Origin: Rhizomys pruinosus
Lineage: Eukaryota; Chordata; Mammalia; Rodentia; Spalacidae
Reading direction: 5' to 3'
Length of the DNA stretch: 64,000 nt
Assembly: GCA_009823505.1 (NCBI GenBank)
Contig: VZQC01005710.1
Coordinates: 1,702,490-1,766,489 of the forward strand
The notes beneath the pieces were generated by a model that worked only from the letters and a program-made list of their open reading frames with translations, did no database searches and had not been told where the DNA came from. The translations under genes and the position numbers were made by a program. Below are positions 34,475 to 46,589 of the stretch, one piece after another (position 1 is the stretch's first letter; each line of letters begins with the position of its first letter).

Positions 34475-37250
34475 TGTCAGGTCACACCTGCAGTCCATCC
34501 TCACACTCTGCTAATCACACCTGCCGTCCATCCTCACACTCTGCCAGGTCACACCTGCCATCCGTCCTCACACTGTCCAAGTCACACCTGCAGTCCATCC
34601 TCACACTCTGCCAGGTCACACCTGCCGTCCATCCTCACACTCTGTCCAAGTCACACCTGCAGTCCATCCTCACACTCTGCCAGGTCACACCTGCCGTCCA
34701 TCCTCACACTCTGCCAGGTCACACCTGCCGTCCATCCTCACACTCTGCCAGGTCACACCTGCCGTCCATCCTCACACTCTGCCAGGTCACACCTGCCGTC
34801 CATCCTCACACTCTGTCCAGGTCACACCTGCCGTCTGTCCTCACACTCTGCCAGGTCACACCTGCAGTCCATCCTCACACTCTGTCCAAGTCACACCTGC
34901 AGTCCGTCCTCACACTCTGTCCAAGTCACACCTGCCGTCCATCTCACACTCTGTCCAAGTCACTCCTGCCTCCGTCCTCACACTCTGTCCAAGTCACACC
35001 TGCGTCCGTCCTCAACTCTGCCAGGTCACACCTGCCGTCCATCTCACACTCTGTCCAAGTCACCCTGCGTTCCCTGCCGTCCACCTGCCTCCATCCCACC
35101 TCTGCGGTCACACCCACACATCTGCTCACACCTGCCGTCCATCCTCACATTCTGTCCAAGTCACACCTGCAGTACCGTCCTCACACTCTGCTGGCACACG
35201 CGTCCATCTACACTTGTCCAATCCATGCATCCGTCCACACACTGCCAGGTCACACCTGCCGTCCATCCTCACACTCTGCCAGCGTCACACCTGCGTCCAT
35301 CCTCACACTCTGTCCAAGTCACACCTGCAGTCCTCCTCACACTCTGCAGGTCACCCGCGTCATACTCACCTGCCGGTCACATCCGATCTCACACTCTGTC
35401 CAAGTCACACCTGCCGTCCGTCCTCATACTCTGTCCAGAGTCACACCTGCATGTCGTCCTCACACTCTGTCCAGTCACACCTGCAGTCAGTCCTCACACT
35501 CTGTCCAAGTTCACACCTCCGTCCGTCCTCACACTCTGTCCAAGTCACACCTGCCAGTCAGCCTCACACTCTGTCCAAGTCACACCTGCTGTCCGTCCTC
35601 ACACTCTGTCCAAGTCACACCTGCAGTCCCCACTGTCCAGTCACACTGCCTCGCCTAGTAAATCACACCTGCCGTCCATCCTCACATCTGTCCAAGTCAC
35701 ACCTGCAGTCCGTCCTCACACTCTGCTAGGTCACACCTGCCGTCCATACTCACACTCTGCCAGGTCACACCTGCAGTCCATCCTCACACTCTGTCCAGGT
35801 CACACCTGCCGTCCAGTCCTCACACTCTGTCCAAGTCACACCTGCAGTCCGTCCTCACACTCTGTAGGTCACACCTGCCGTCCAGTACCTCACACTCTGT
35901 CCAAGTCACTCCTGCCTCCGTCCTCACACTCTGTCCAAGTTCACTCTGCCGTCCGTCCTCACACTCTGTCCAAGTCACCCAGTCCACACCTGCCAGTCCA
36001 TCCGTCATCTACTCTGTCCACCACCCTGCGTCATACTACACTCTGCCGTCACACCGCTCCTACCACACTCTGATCACAGCGTATTCCATGTCCAGCACCC
36101 TGCAGTACCGTCCTCACACTCTGCCAGGTCACACCTGCAGCCATCCACAGCAGGTCCCTGCCATCCTCCTCACACACTGCCAGGTCACATCTGCCGTCCA
36201 TCCTCACACTCAGCCAGCCTCGCACACACTTGCCGTCCACCTGCCGTCCAACACTCTGCCAGGTCACACCTGCAGTCCATCTCACACTCTGCCAGCTCAC
36301 ACCGCGTCCCTCAGCCAGTCACACTCATCTCCACATTGTCCAAGTCACACCTGCAGTCCGTCCTCACACTCTGTCCAAGGTCACACCATGCGTCAGTCCT
36401 CAACGTCCAGTCACAACTGCTCATCTGCACACTGTCATCACTCTGCCGTCCTCCTCACAGCTCTGTCCAGTCACCTGCGTCCATCCTCACACTCTGCCAG
36501 GTCACACCTGCAGTCCATCCTCACATTGTCCAAGTCACACCTGCAGTCCGTCCTCACACTCTGCCAGGTCACACCTGCCGTCCATACTCACACTCTGTCC
36601 AAGTCACACCTGCAGTCCATCCTCACACTCTGTCCAAGTCACACCTGCCGTCCGTCCTCACACTCTGTCCAAGTCACACCTGCCATCCGTCCTCACACTC
36701 TGTCCAAGTCACACCTGCCGTCCGTCCTCACACTCTGTCCAAGTCACACCTGCCGTCCGTCCTCACACTGTCCAAGTCACACCTGCCGTCCGTCCTCACA
36801 CTCTGTCCAAGTCACACCTGCCATCCGTCCTCACACTCTGTCCAAGTCACACCTGCCGTCCGTCCTCACACTCTGTCCAAGTCACACCTGCCGTCCGTCC
36901 TCACACTGTCCAAGTCACACCTGCCGTCGTCCTCACACTCTGTCCAAGTCACACCTGCCGTCAGTCCTCACACTCTGTCCAAGTCACACCTGCCGTCCGT
37001 CCTCACACTCTATCCAAGTCACACCTGCCATCCGTCCTCACACTCTTGTCCAAGTTACACCTGCCGTCCGTCCTCACACTCTGTCCAAGTCACACCTGCC
37101 ATCAGTCCTCACACTCTGTCCAAGTCACTCCTGCCATCCGTCCTCACACTCTGTCCAAGTTACACCTGCCATCCGTCCTCACACTCTGTCCAAATTACAC
37201 CTGCAGACCGTCCTCACACTGTCCAAGTCACACCTGCAGTCCATCCCCTG
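34475..37250. repeat. Large minisatellite, 34-35-bp unit, about 80 copies (2.8 kb)
   Basis: The unit is gtcacacctgccgtcc followed by (a/g)tcctcacactctg and then ccag or tccaa. The 5' portion is dominated by the 34-bp ccag form and the 3' portion by the 35-bp tccaa form. A middle section (about 34.94-36.47 kb) is irregular, with many 1-5-bp dropouts. Well-preserved units carry tcacacct and cacctg. A 35-bp period cycles all three frames, and the long His/Ser/Pro/Val-rich open frames (up to about 400 codons) follow from this and are not coding. The copy number is my estimate from length over period. Confidence 0.97.
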
Positions 37251-38980
37251 GCTATCATTACCTTTAACAGCAAAGGTCTGAAGAGTCTGTCCGGATGAAT
37301 CACCATCTCCTGTTAGCACAGTAGGCTGCAGACCAAGTCTTAACACAAGTCTTCTAGGGGGACACTTAGGATATAAACCATAATGCTGTCCCCAGAAATA
37401 ACACCCCTTCTGCACTGTGTTCTCTCAGTGCCCCACCTCAGTGAAGGCGTTCTGACCCCTGATTTCACAGTGCTCTAGCCTGGGTGGGGCAGCACTGCAC
37501 AGTGCTCACCTGGCACATCCGATGGGCCCTCCCCAGCTCTGCTGGTTTGGTAAGCAAAGTGTGCCCTGTCGTTCCTCCCTGGTTTGCTTTTTCACTACTG
37601 ACCACATTCCAGTGACCTCTGTCATCTGTTATCTACTGTCCCTCCCACCCCCAGGCTTTAGGCTTCTTGCAGGGTAGGGACTCTGTCTCCTTTGCTCCGT
37701 GTAGCGCCGTCTTTGTTAGTAGACCCTCAGCCCACATCAACAGAGTGAATCTCTGGCACGTCCTATGATGGTAAGAACTGCTGAAGGCAGGGATCGTCTT
37801 CTTCCTAAGCCTGGGAAAACGTAGAAAATTTGAATAACCCTGGTGAAGATTCTATGAGGATGGAAGGATTAGCCACCCCCAGCCAGGCCCCCTCTGTCCC
37901 CTTAGTACACCTGCTTATGTAGACCGAGTGGGGAAGGGGTGGGGGCTGTGGGAGAGAGGATCCATTGTGTAGACAGAGTGGGACCTGTCTTCTCTTGTTC
38001 AGCTTTCACTGCACTGAGTGCACCCTCCCCCCAAGATGATTAAAATTTGTTGTGAAATATGAGTTTTGCAGTTGAAGCCCACACACTGCTGGGTGAACTG
38101 GAAGGGTTTCCACTCAGACCTTTGCAGTAGAGATGCCAGGGTTCAGCTGTGGTTCTGTCAGAAGAGCAAGTGTGGCAAGTCTTCTGTGATGATAGAAGGC
38201 AGTCTTCACCTGGTGATGGCAGAGTAGGGCAGCAGTGCCATCTGAGCCTAGGCCAGGACCATGGAGCAGCAGAGCCCCAACACCTGGGGCCCCCCAGCCA
38301 GGTGCAGCCAGGTACATTTGTGCAGAGCCTGCCATATGCTCAATGCAGACCACCTGACAGCCTTCTGGGGCGTTCTGTTCCAACACGAAGTTTCCACAGT
38401 TGCACAGATCACAACTTGCAGTTTAATTAGACCAAGCACATATAGTTTTTCATAGTGAATACCATCATAGGACCAGATGAGGAACAAGGCTGTGAAGCCT
38501 GGGCTGTCAGCCCCATCTCCTCCAGTCTGCTAGCTGGCTGGAGCACAGAGGCTCATTTGGCAAATGATCATATCAGATGTGTTGCCAAATACATGTGGGC
38601 TCCTACGTTAATGTATGGTGTCATTGATCATGTCTCCCCAAAACGTGTACTAAAGTGTAAATGTAGCCATGACACAGCAGAAGAGGGCAGTCATAGGTCC
38701 CATGCTGAAAGAGTTCAAAATATTATGTTTTACCAGTGCTTCACCTCAGCCCTGGCTCCTATCATTCCTGACAGCTGAGCAGATCTGCTGGAGTCCCCAT
38801 TGCTTCCAAGGTTTATGGAGTTGCCCCTCTGAGCATGCGCAGTGGGTTCCTCTTCCATGCCCACTTTACATATTAGGCCCATGAACCCCCTGGTCTTGTC
38901 AGGAATATCAACAGTACCTCTTCCATTTTCCTCTTCCACTCATCCATGAAGTCAGCTCCAGTGCCTCTGCCCAAGCCTTC

Positions 38981-39160
38981 CTGCTGCATGTGGGGTGTTC
39001 CTGCTGCATGTGGGGTATTCCTGCTGCATGCGGGGTATTCCTGCTGTATGTGTGGTGTTCCTGCTGCATGTGGGGTGTTCCTGCTGCATGCGGGGTATTC
39101 CTGCTGTATGTGTGGTGTTCCTACTACATGTGGGGTGTTCCTGCTGCATGTGGGGTGTTC
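38981..39160. repeat. Minisatellite, 20-bp unit x 9 with 60-bp higher-order structure
   Basis: Nine contiguous 20-bp units of the ctgctgcatgtggggtgttc type, with no indels. The block of three variants at 39021-39080 recurs at 39081-39140 with three changes, so a trimer was duplicated as a unit. Confidence 0.97.
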
Positions 39161-41504
39161 GGCACGGCCTTTGACTGTAGCACCAAGGGTCAGAGACTCC
39201 AATCCTGCCCAATGAAAGGTTCTGCCAAGAAGGATAGTCTTTGCCCAGGAGGAGGGGTCCTGGGATCTAGAAGTTGCTCCTGAAAGGTTAGGACTATGGC
39301 TCAGGGGTAGAGTACTTGCCTGATGTGAGTGGGGTCCCGTTTGATCCCCACTACTTCAGAGAAGAAGGAGGGAGACAGGAATTTCAGGGAAAGACTGTAC
39401 CACCTCTTCCTTTTCTGGGAAGACCCCCAAAATAGCCATGAAGCTGCTGATGGAAGCCTGGCCATGGAGAGTGGTGTGTTTGCTGTTTGGGTGGGTACAT
39501 TCATGTGACTGATTCAGGGAGGGTTTGTTTAGACTCACAGTTTAAGAGTACAGTCTACAGGGGGCGTGGAAGTCGTGGGGGCAGCAGGATGAGGCAGGTA
39601 GCCATGTCGCATCTAAAGGCCGGATGCAAAGAGAGGTGACTGTGCTCGGGGGGCTCCCTCCCTTTCACCCAGTTAAGGACCCCAGCCTGTGGATAGTGCT
39701 GCCCACTTTAGACTGGGTTTCCCCACTGCAGCCTAATATAGAGGCTCCCTCACAAATGTGCCCAGATGCTTGTCTCCTGGGTGACTAAATTGTGTCAGCT
39801 TGACAGTATCAACCACGGCAGTGAAGGTCTGCACCTCTGTCTAGCCTGGGTCATAGCCCCAGTGCACTGGATAAATCTGGTCCTGGGTCAAGGTTACTCA
39901 TCTGGGGAAAGCCCTCTCACCTGATGGTAACAGTCTCTGCAGGATGTCTCAAGCTGACACCTCCTGGACCCCCAGAGAGGAACAGAAGGGCAGAGTGGCA
40001 GGAGTGGCAGGCGTTGGGTGATCCAGATGGTGAGGGAGACTCACCCGGAGATGAGCTGGGTACCTGGTGCAGGACTGGGGAGCAGAGGAGAGCAGTGTCC
40101 TAGGAGCCGGCTGCGAGCCTGAAAACAGGGCATGGTGTGTGCAGGCAGGTAAGGGGGAGGGGCCCTCCTGGGCCAGGAAAGCTGCGGGAAGTCCCTGTTT
40201 TAACCTCACCCCAGGGGATCAAAGGCAGCTATGGGGAAGAGGGACGGGAATGGAGTTGCTTTGATGGGCAGCAGTGCAGGCCCCACCGTGCTGCACCCTC
40301 CTGACCCTGCTGCCAGCACACCCTGCTGCCAGCACAGGGGGCTTTTGCTTAAGGAAAAGGAGAAAATGTCAGTTATTATGTTTTGGAACACAATCTTATC
40401 TTTCATTTGATTCTGAAGCAATTTTCCCCAAAGATCAGCCTTAGTATCTGACCGAAGTATATTGACAAAATTTTAACCATCATGAACAAAACGCTTTAAA
40501 CATCAAGCAAATCTGACCCAAGTTCTTAGAACACTTTGATTTTTCTTTTCTTTTTCTTTTCCTTTCTTTCTTTTTCTACCTTAGCTAGAACAAAGCCCAA
40601 ATTCTAAAACAATTGTAGAAACAGTATGACAAAGTTTACAGGAACAAATGAAGTCAGCTCCTCTGAGTCTTCTGACGTAGTGCTAATTTGTTATTCTTTG
40701 CTAGTTGTCAGTTTAGTTCGAGTTTTCTTCCTGTAACAAGAAGTCAGATCCAAGAAATTTTACATATTAAGTGCTCCACCACTGAACCACATTCCCACCC
40801 CATCCTAGTTATTAAGTGCTATTGTTAATGTTAGGGACTGTGCCCGCCTGATTCTTGTGATGGGGAAAGTCAACATAAGAGACATGTCTGATATGTGTGA
40901 ATCATTTCATGAAGCTGTGCTTTAGGCGGAAATTCAGAAATGACATGGCCTTGAAGGTGACGGTTCCATGGAGGTTTTGGTGGAGAGTTACCCACAAGTA
41001 AAATACGTCACAGACTTCAGATGAACTCATAATCTGTCAGACTCTCCAGACCCAGCATGTCCATTGTCTAGACTGTGAGGCATTACACATTCTCTAATGT
41101 AGAACTCAGAAATATAGGGATCTCTAGCAAGTGTTCCATTTTTATGAAACCCCTCACCTGCCCAAAGTTGCAGTAGTCAAAATTACTACCTTCCTTTATT
41201 TAGAAATGACTTCCATGAGGAGGAACAGGGTTGACTCCATAAAAGGGAATTATGTCACTCATGAAGGTGACTCACCTGAGCACCCTGCTTCTCACGGGTA
41301 CTGTCTATGGGAAATTTGTTTTGACACAAGCCTTCTCTTCACCTCCTAAGTATAGGAAATTTGGGGTTTAAGGTGTACCCTGGCACCCCAGGAGTGGAGC
41401 TGTGTCTACACAGCCGTTCTTGAAGCTTGACTCTGCAGGAGACATCTGACTCCTGTGCAGGACCAAGTCCTATCTAGAGTTCTGGTGGATTCTAAGGACT
41501 GAAA

Positions 41505-41606
41505 GCTGAACATGGTAGTCAGGCACTCAGGAGGCTGAGGCCGGTGGATTCCAAGTTCAAAGTCAATCTGGGCTACATAGCAAGACCCTGTTTCAGTCAG
41601 ACACAC
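41505..41606 (+). mobile_element. B1/B4-type SINE fragment, sense
   Basis: Contains gctgaacatggtagtcagg, cactcaggaggctgaggc, gttcaaagtcaatctggg and agaccctgtttcag. Diverged 7SL-type body lacking the 5' end. Confidence 0.75.
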
Positions 41607-41796
41607 GAACCTTCCATGCTGATATACTCATACAGAAACCATCTGGTTCAAGAACTTTTGTCATCTGCCTGCTTCTTACGTGTGACCTGGTGGGTTCTGT
41701 TAAGTGTAGTTGTTTAATAGCGCAGTCTAACATGCAAGGTCATTGGCCTCACGTCTCACCCATTCTGAATTGGTTCCATTTGGTGTGAGCAAATGG

Positions 41797-41930
41797 GCAC
41801 AGCAGATGACTAGTTAGCACAGACACAGCAGATGACTAGTGAGCACGGACACAGCAGATGACTAGTGAGCACGGACACAGCAGATGACTAGTTAGCACGG
41901 ACACAGCAGATGACTAGTTAGCATAGACAC
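41797..41930. repeat. Minisatellite, 26-bp unit x 5
   Basis: Five units of acacagcagatgactagt followed by (t/g)agcac(a/g)g. The middle units are almost identical. Confidence 0.96.
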
Positions 41931-42237
41931 ACCAGGCTGACTCCAGTACTCAGGCACAGGTTTCCTTCATGTCTCTGTTCCTTTATTCAAGTGTGCATGC
42001 TGCTACAGTGTCAGAGTCATGGATGGGCTGACTCTATCTGATCCTCAGGCCAACAAAATTAGAGGCTGGCCTGGCCTTGGCACTTAACGTGAAATAAGTG
42101 GCATAGTCAGTAGTTGTCAGCAGCTGGGTAGCAAAGTTCTAAACAGCGGATGTTCAGGGGCCATCAAGGAAGTCATCTCCTACCCATCTATCCATAGCAA
42201 CAGAAGAGTAGGATTTACATTACAGGGGTTTTCTGTT

Positions 42238-42355
42238 TTTTGTTTTTGTTTATACTGGGTCTCCCTGTGTTACACAGGCTGGATTTGAATTCAAACCTCC
42301 TGCCTCTACTTCTAAAGCACTGGGATTGCAGACATGTGCCAACAAATTCCAGTAT
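42238..42355 (-). mobile_element. B1-like SINE, antisense, diverged
   Basis: Contains ctgggtctccctgtgttac, ggctggatttgaattcaaa, cactgggattgcagacatg and a terminal tgccaacaaattcc. Confidence 0.7.
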
Positions 42356-42602
42356 TTCTGGGGTTTGTTTTGTTTTGTTTTGTTTTTTTGTAGCCTCTGT
42401 GTCATTTGGTTTTGTTCTCAGAATCCAGTTAGAGTCCCTCTCCGCCCCTGCCCCCAATACACGGAGAGGGAAAGCGAGAGAGAAGACAGGGCTGTCCCTG
42501 TTGCATCGGCAGATCTCTGTGGGCTCCACACATGTCAACAGTGATATCCTGAGATCCTCAAAGGATGAGCCTTGCCGTCCCTGACCATCCATTCATATTC
42601 CT

Positions 42603-42643
42603 TCCCCCCCACACCCCCACCCCCACCCCCACCCCCACCCCGC
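42603..42643. repeat. (CCCCCA)n low-complexity tract; G-rich on the - strand
   Basis: Repeats of cccccac over about 40 bp. The complementary strand has at least five runs of five or more G separated by single T, a canonical intramolecular G-quadruplex pattern. Confidence 0.96.
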
Positions 42644-43332
42644 AGCTGCTACAGCTGCAAGGCTATCTGTTCAGCATCATCTTAGATGAATTCTCACTGG
42701 AACTTGAACCCTTCAAAGCATTCCCCAGAGCAGAGAGGCTTGAGAAGCAGAGGTGTCCCATCCCGTTCCCTACTACATAATTTCCAGCCGGTCACTAGGG
42801 CGATTGTCAAGAGCCCAGGTGTGGGGCAAGCTTGGGGCACAGGCTGGCTTTCAAGTGGCCAGGCCTTCCTTTTGAGGCACCAGATACCACAGTGCTATCT
42901 CTGTCCTCAATTGCTGCAGCATGCCACCCACCTTCAAAGGCTTGAGATCCACAAGGCTCCCTCTGCAGGGTTCATCCTCCTGCCTCACACAGAAGTTTTT
43001 CAGATCTTATCACGGATGTTTACAAGGTGGTACACCCATGAGTGTAGGCAGAGGAGGGGAAGGGTCTTCAAATTAGCATAGGCTTTTAAAAAAATACCCT
43101 AATGGTTTCCATAGTTGACTTCAACTGAAAGGTTGTGTGTAATGCCCTAGAAAAAAGAAGATACAATTTATCATCATAATGTGTTGATTGTTCTCCATGG
43201 TCTCTAGCTGTATAGATATGTAGGCAGATTTTGGAGCTGGCAGTTAAATAGCATTCGAAGCCCTGGGTTTCCTGTGTGCAGCTGTGGGTAGTAATACTGG
43301 ACTCAGTTTAGTTCTTCATGCTACTCTCGTCC

Positions 43333-43570
43333 GTGTGCATGTGCGCACACAGAGGCTAGAGGTCAGCATCAGGCATATTCCATCTTGATCTTTCCCTGCC
43401 TCGTCTTTTGAGACAAGGTCTCTCACTCAACCTGGACAGTTTGACATGACTCCTGAGCTCTGGATCCTCCTGTCTGTGGACCCAGTGCTCGCTTGTAGAC
43501 ATGTCCTGTTGGGATCTGAACTCGGGTCCACATTCTTACAGAGCAGACACTTCACCAACTCAGCTTCCTG
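43333..43570 (-). mobile_element. RSINE1/B4-related SINE, antisense
   Basis: Contains cagaggctagaggtcagc, ttttgagacaaggtctctc, ggatcctcctgtctgtgg, ctgaactcgggtccac and cacttcaccaactcagc, the layout of the rodent RSINE1/B4 group in reverse. Confidence 0.65.
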
Positions 43571-44679
43571 TTGTTTTTAATTTTTTCCAGACTTTTTATT
43601 GGTTATTCTGTAGTTGCTGCCTGGTATACACAAGTCATATTAAAAGACATTTTAGATGGGCGGGGGGGGGCACCACTCCCTAAGGAGAAGGTCCCAGGCG
43701 GCCGGGACCAAGGAACCCTGAAAAGGGGTGGCTTTCAGCCCTGTGGCTGGGAAGCTGGGGCCGCTGGGGCACACAGAGCGTTTACCACGGCCTTCTGAAA
43801 ATGATTTCCCTGAAGGCCTCCCCAGGAGTTGCCAACACTTTCTCCCTGAAGTGGCCGTGTTTCTTCGCTGTCAGTAGTGTCTGTACTGTGTGATACAGCT
43901 CTGGGTAGGACATCCTTGAAGTTAACTACTCTGGATGGTGGTCGAGGAAAGGTGTCTGCAATCTTCAGGACTAAGGAGCTGCAGTGTGCTGGTGACTGCA
44001 CCCACACACACCCCTCCCAACTCTGGGCTTCAGTTAAGTCCACAACAGTCACTGTTGTCCCTCTAATGCAAGCTGGGTGTGGGGGGAGCTGCTCTACTCT
44101 CTAGATTATCTTTTCTGGTCTTACTTGCTGTGGGGCTTGCTGCCTCTCTGGCACAGCCTGCCTGGTGACAGTCTATCCATCCGTCCATCCAGTACCTCAC
44201 TGCCTACACAGCAGAAGGCCCCAGTGTCACTACATCCTCCATACCAGGAGTCCTGGCCCAGGTGTGGAGCAGGCCGGGGTGTCAGGTCCAGAGCATGAAT
44301 AAAGGCTGCTGTGTTGCACACAGAAGAGTCTGAGGTTGAGAGGTGTGCTGTCCCCACAGTCACGCGGTCAGCCACCGGGCTTCATTCTGAACTTCCTTTC
44401 TAACTTCGCCAGTCTGCTGTCCCCTCGCCTTACAGCTGTGCTGCATCGTTGATGTCCTCACACACCATTTGGTGAGAAAAGCCCAGATCTTCTGGAAACA
44501 GATCGGCAGCATGCATCCAGACCCTACAAATACCCATTTCCTCAGGCTCATAAAAGAATGTTTAATATTGAAAGTATACAGAAGTGTTGGTATAGGGTCA
44601 AAAGTCTGAAGTCCATCTGAGTACTGGAGAATAATCACATAGACCAAGGCACATTCTGCTGTCTGAGGTCTGAAAAAGA

Positions 44680-44820
44680 AGCACTCAGGAGGCAGAGGCA
44701 GGCGGATCTTTGTGAGTTCAAGGCCAGCCTGGTCTACAGAGCGAGTTCCAGGACAGCTGGGGCTACAGGGAGACCCTGTCTCAAAAAAGAGTAAAGGAAA
44801 AAAAAAAAGAATAAAGGAAA
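44680..44820 (+). mobile_element. B1 SINE, sense, 5'-truncated
   Basis: It begins within the body (agcactcaggaggcagagg). gttcaaggccagcctgg, ggacagctggggctacag and accctgtctcaaaaaag follow, then an A-rich tail. Confidence 0.93.
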
Positions 44821-45164
44821 AAAATCCTAGTACTTATCTTTTTATGGCGATTATGAATATTTGTGAATTGGTGGCATGGAGTATCAGGACCAAATCACCT
44901 GCCTTTCCAGCTTGGCTTCTGAGTGGTCTGTGAGACCCCAGCACCACTTTTGCTTTCTATCAGGAGGGGCCACGAGGAAGCGACTGCTTTGCCATATTTA
45001 CATAGTTTGCCCAGAGAAGAGTCTGGACAACTTCAGGACCCTGGACAGAGCCCTTGGCCTCGCAAACCTGCCTTCCAGCCAGCCCCTGGCTGCTAGGAAT
45101 TTCACTCCTTCATCTCCTGTGACTTTTCATAGAAACAGCTAGGTTTCCAAGACTGGGGGGAAGG

Positions 45165-45510
45165 GGAGTTATGTTATCAAAGAGTAATCATTCATCTAAT
45201 TAACTAACTTCTGGAGATTTCTCCTACACATGCCTGGTCTCTACCCAGTCAGGATAACCTCTACAGAAAACAGTCACTTTGTAACTTAGCAGCTGTAAGC
45301 ACCAAACTTGAGAGAGAAATGGTTGTGGCTGATTATGTAAAAAGAAACGAGGCTGGAAAGAAACAGGAATCTCTTGAAATGATTTCATTTCCGCCTCAAA
45401 GCCCTCCTCAGCCTGCCTTTACGTCTTTTGAGTACACCAGATTAATTTAAACTTTGTGAAGCTTGCATTCAGTGAAAAATCAACTAGAGAACATTTGATT
45501 TTTTGACCCT
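45165..45510. promoter_or_regulatory. Candidate conserved non-coding block
   Basis: SINE-free unique sequence with homeobox-type cores (catctaattaactaac at about 45192-45210; ccagattaatttaaac at about 45438) and tgatttcatttccgcc. It opens the SINE-free tract 44.8-51.0 kb. The call rests on sequence character only. Confidence 0.33.
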
Positions 45511-46589
45511 TGAGTATCAAATCCTGCAAATCCTGGCATAGCCGACTGCTTTCCTCCAGGGCATGTGTCCACCCAGCCTCTGGGAACTTTCTGCCTCGCT
45601 AATGACTGCACAGGCTTCCTGGTGTCCCGTCAGATCTGGTGGTGCTGTTGAGTGCCAGAAGACCTGCAGGCATAAAGAAAATGGAGAGGCCTGAAGATTC
45701 ATTCCTCAAAGCCTGCAGTGGTTAAAGAAACAAACAACAACAACAAACAGACCCAGAAACCCAAGGAGATTGTGTGGGCTGATAGGATTGTGACCCAGGA
45801 AATCCAGAGCCAGGAAGCTTGGGAGCAGCAGGCTGTGCTCCCAGGAGCAGCTTCTGCCTCAGGTCTGTGAGAACAGAGCCTTGCAGGCGGCTCCAGGCTG
45901 GGCAGCCACTTCAGTCCCTAACCCAGTCTCATGACCCAAGGCTAGCACTGGTCCTTGCTTCCTTTTCCTGGGGTCCCCCAGTTCCCCTGGAGACTCCTGA
46001 CTCCTTTCCCTGTCTCCCTAGACCACAGAGTGAACATTTATGTTCCTCATTTAACTGCTTTGTGGCATTTAACACAATGACCTTTCTCTTCGCACTTTTT
46101 TTCCTCTTAACACTTTCCTGAGGTGTAATTCATGTAACATGCACTTGTCTCATTTGACGGCTAAGAGTTGTTTGCAGATCTCTGCAACCTTCCCAAGGTC
46201 AACTTTAGTTTCATCCTGTGAGAAGAGATACCCTGTACCCTAAATAGTGAACCTAGCTTGTGCTTTGTAAAAAAGGCTTTCTAAATGCATTCAGTAATCA
46301 GAAGCATCATCTAAATGGTGATGAGATCCCTCAAATTCTGACTTCTCAGCTTCCAGTGCAGGGCCTGAGGTGTAATTGAAAGTGGCCCAGGAAGGAATTC
46401 TCCCCTGGCCTCTCTCTGCTCTGCCCCCTCCCATTGTAAGCCTTCCCTCCCCGTTTCTGTAACGCCATCTGACACTCTGTTGTTTTCCTTTCCCCAACAC
46501 CTGTCATCTTCCCTGCCCCCCGCCGTGTCCCGCTGCCCCTTCTGACACTGTAAACCCCTGCGTGTGCAGCAAAGGGAAGCACACAATAA

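Noticed and set aside
34453..37298. Long + strand open frames (up to about 400 codons) rich in SHTCRPSSHS-type repeats
   Set aside because: They follow from a 34-35-bp tandem repeat whose unit lacks stops in these frames. The same peptide appears in all three frames, there is no splice or start context, and indels shift frame repeatedly.
37260..38960. Possible extra Agap1 exon or processed pseudogene in the GC-richer stretch after the minisatellite
   Set aside because: No frame with matching splice phase (phase 1 on both sides) and no AGAP1-like peptide was found. No poly-A or target repeats mark a retrocopy.
38981..39160. Regular direct repeats that could be mistaken for a CRISPR array
   Set aside because: Units are contiguous with no spacers, and the context is a mammalian intron.
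38873..39283. Cys-rich and NTPHAAGTP-type repeat open frames on both strands
   Set aside because: Translations of the 20-bp minisatellite in several frames. No conserved domain.
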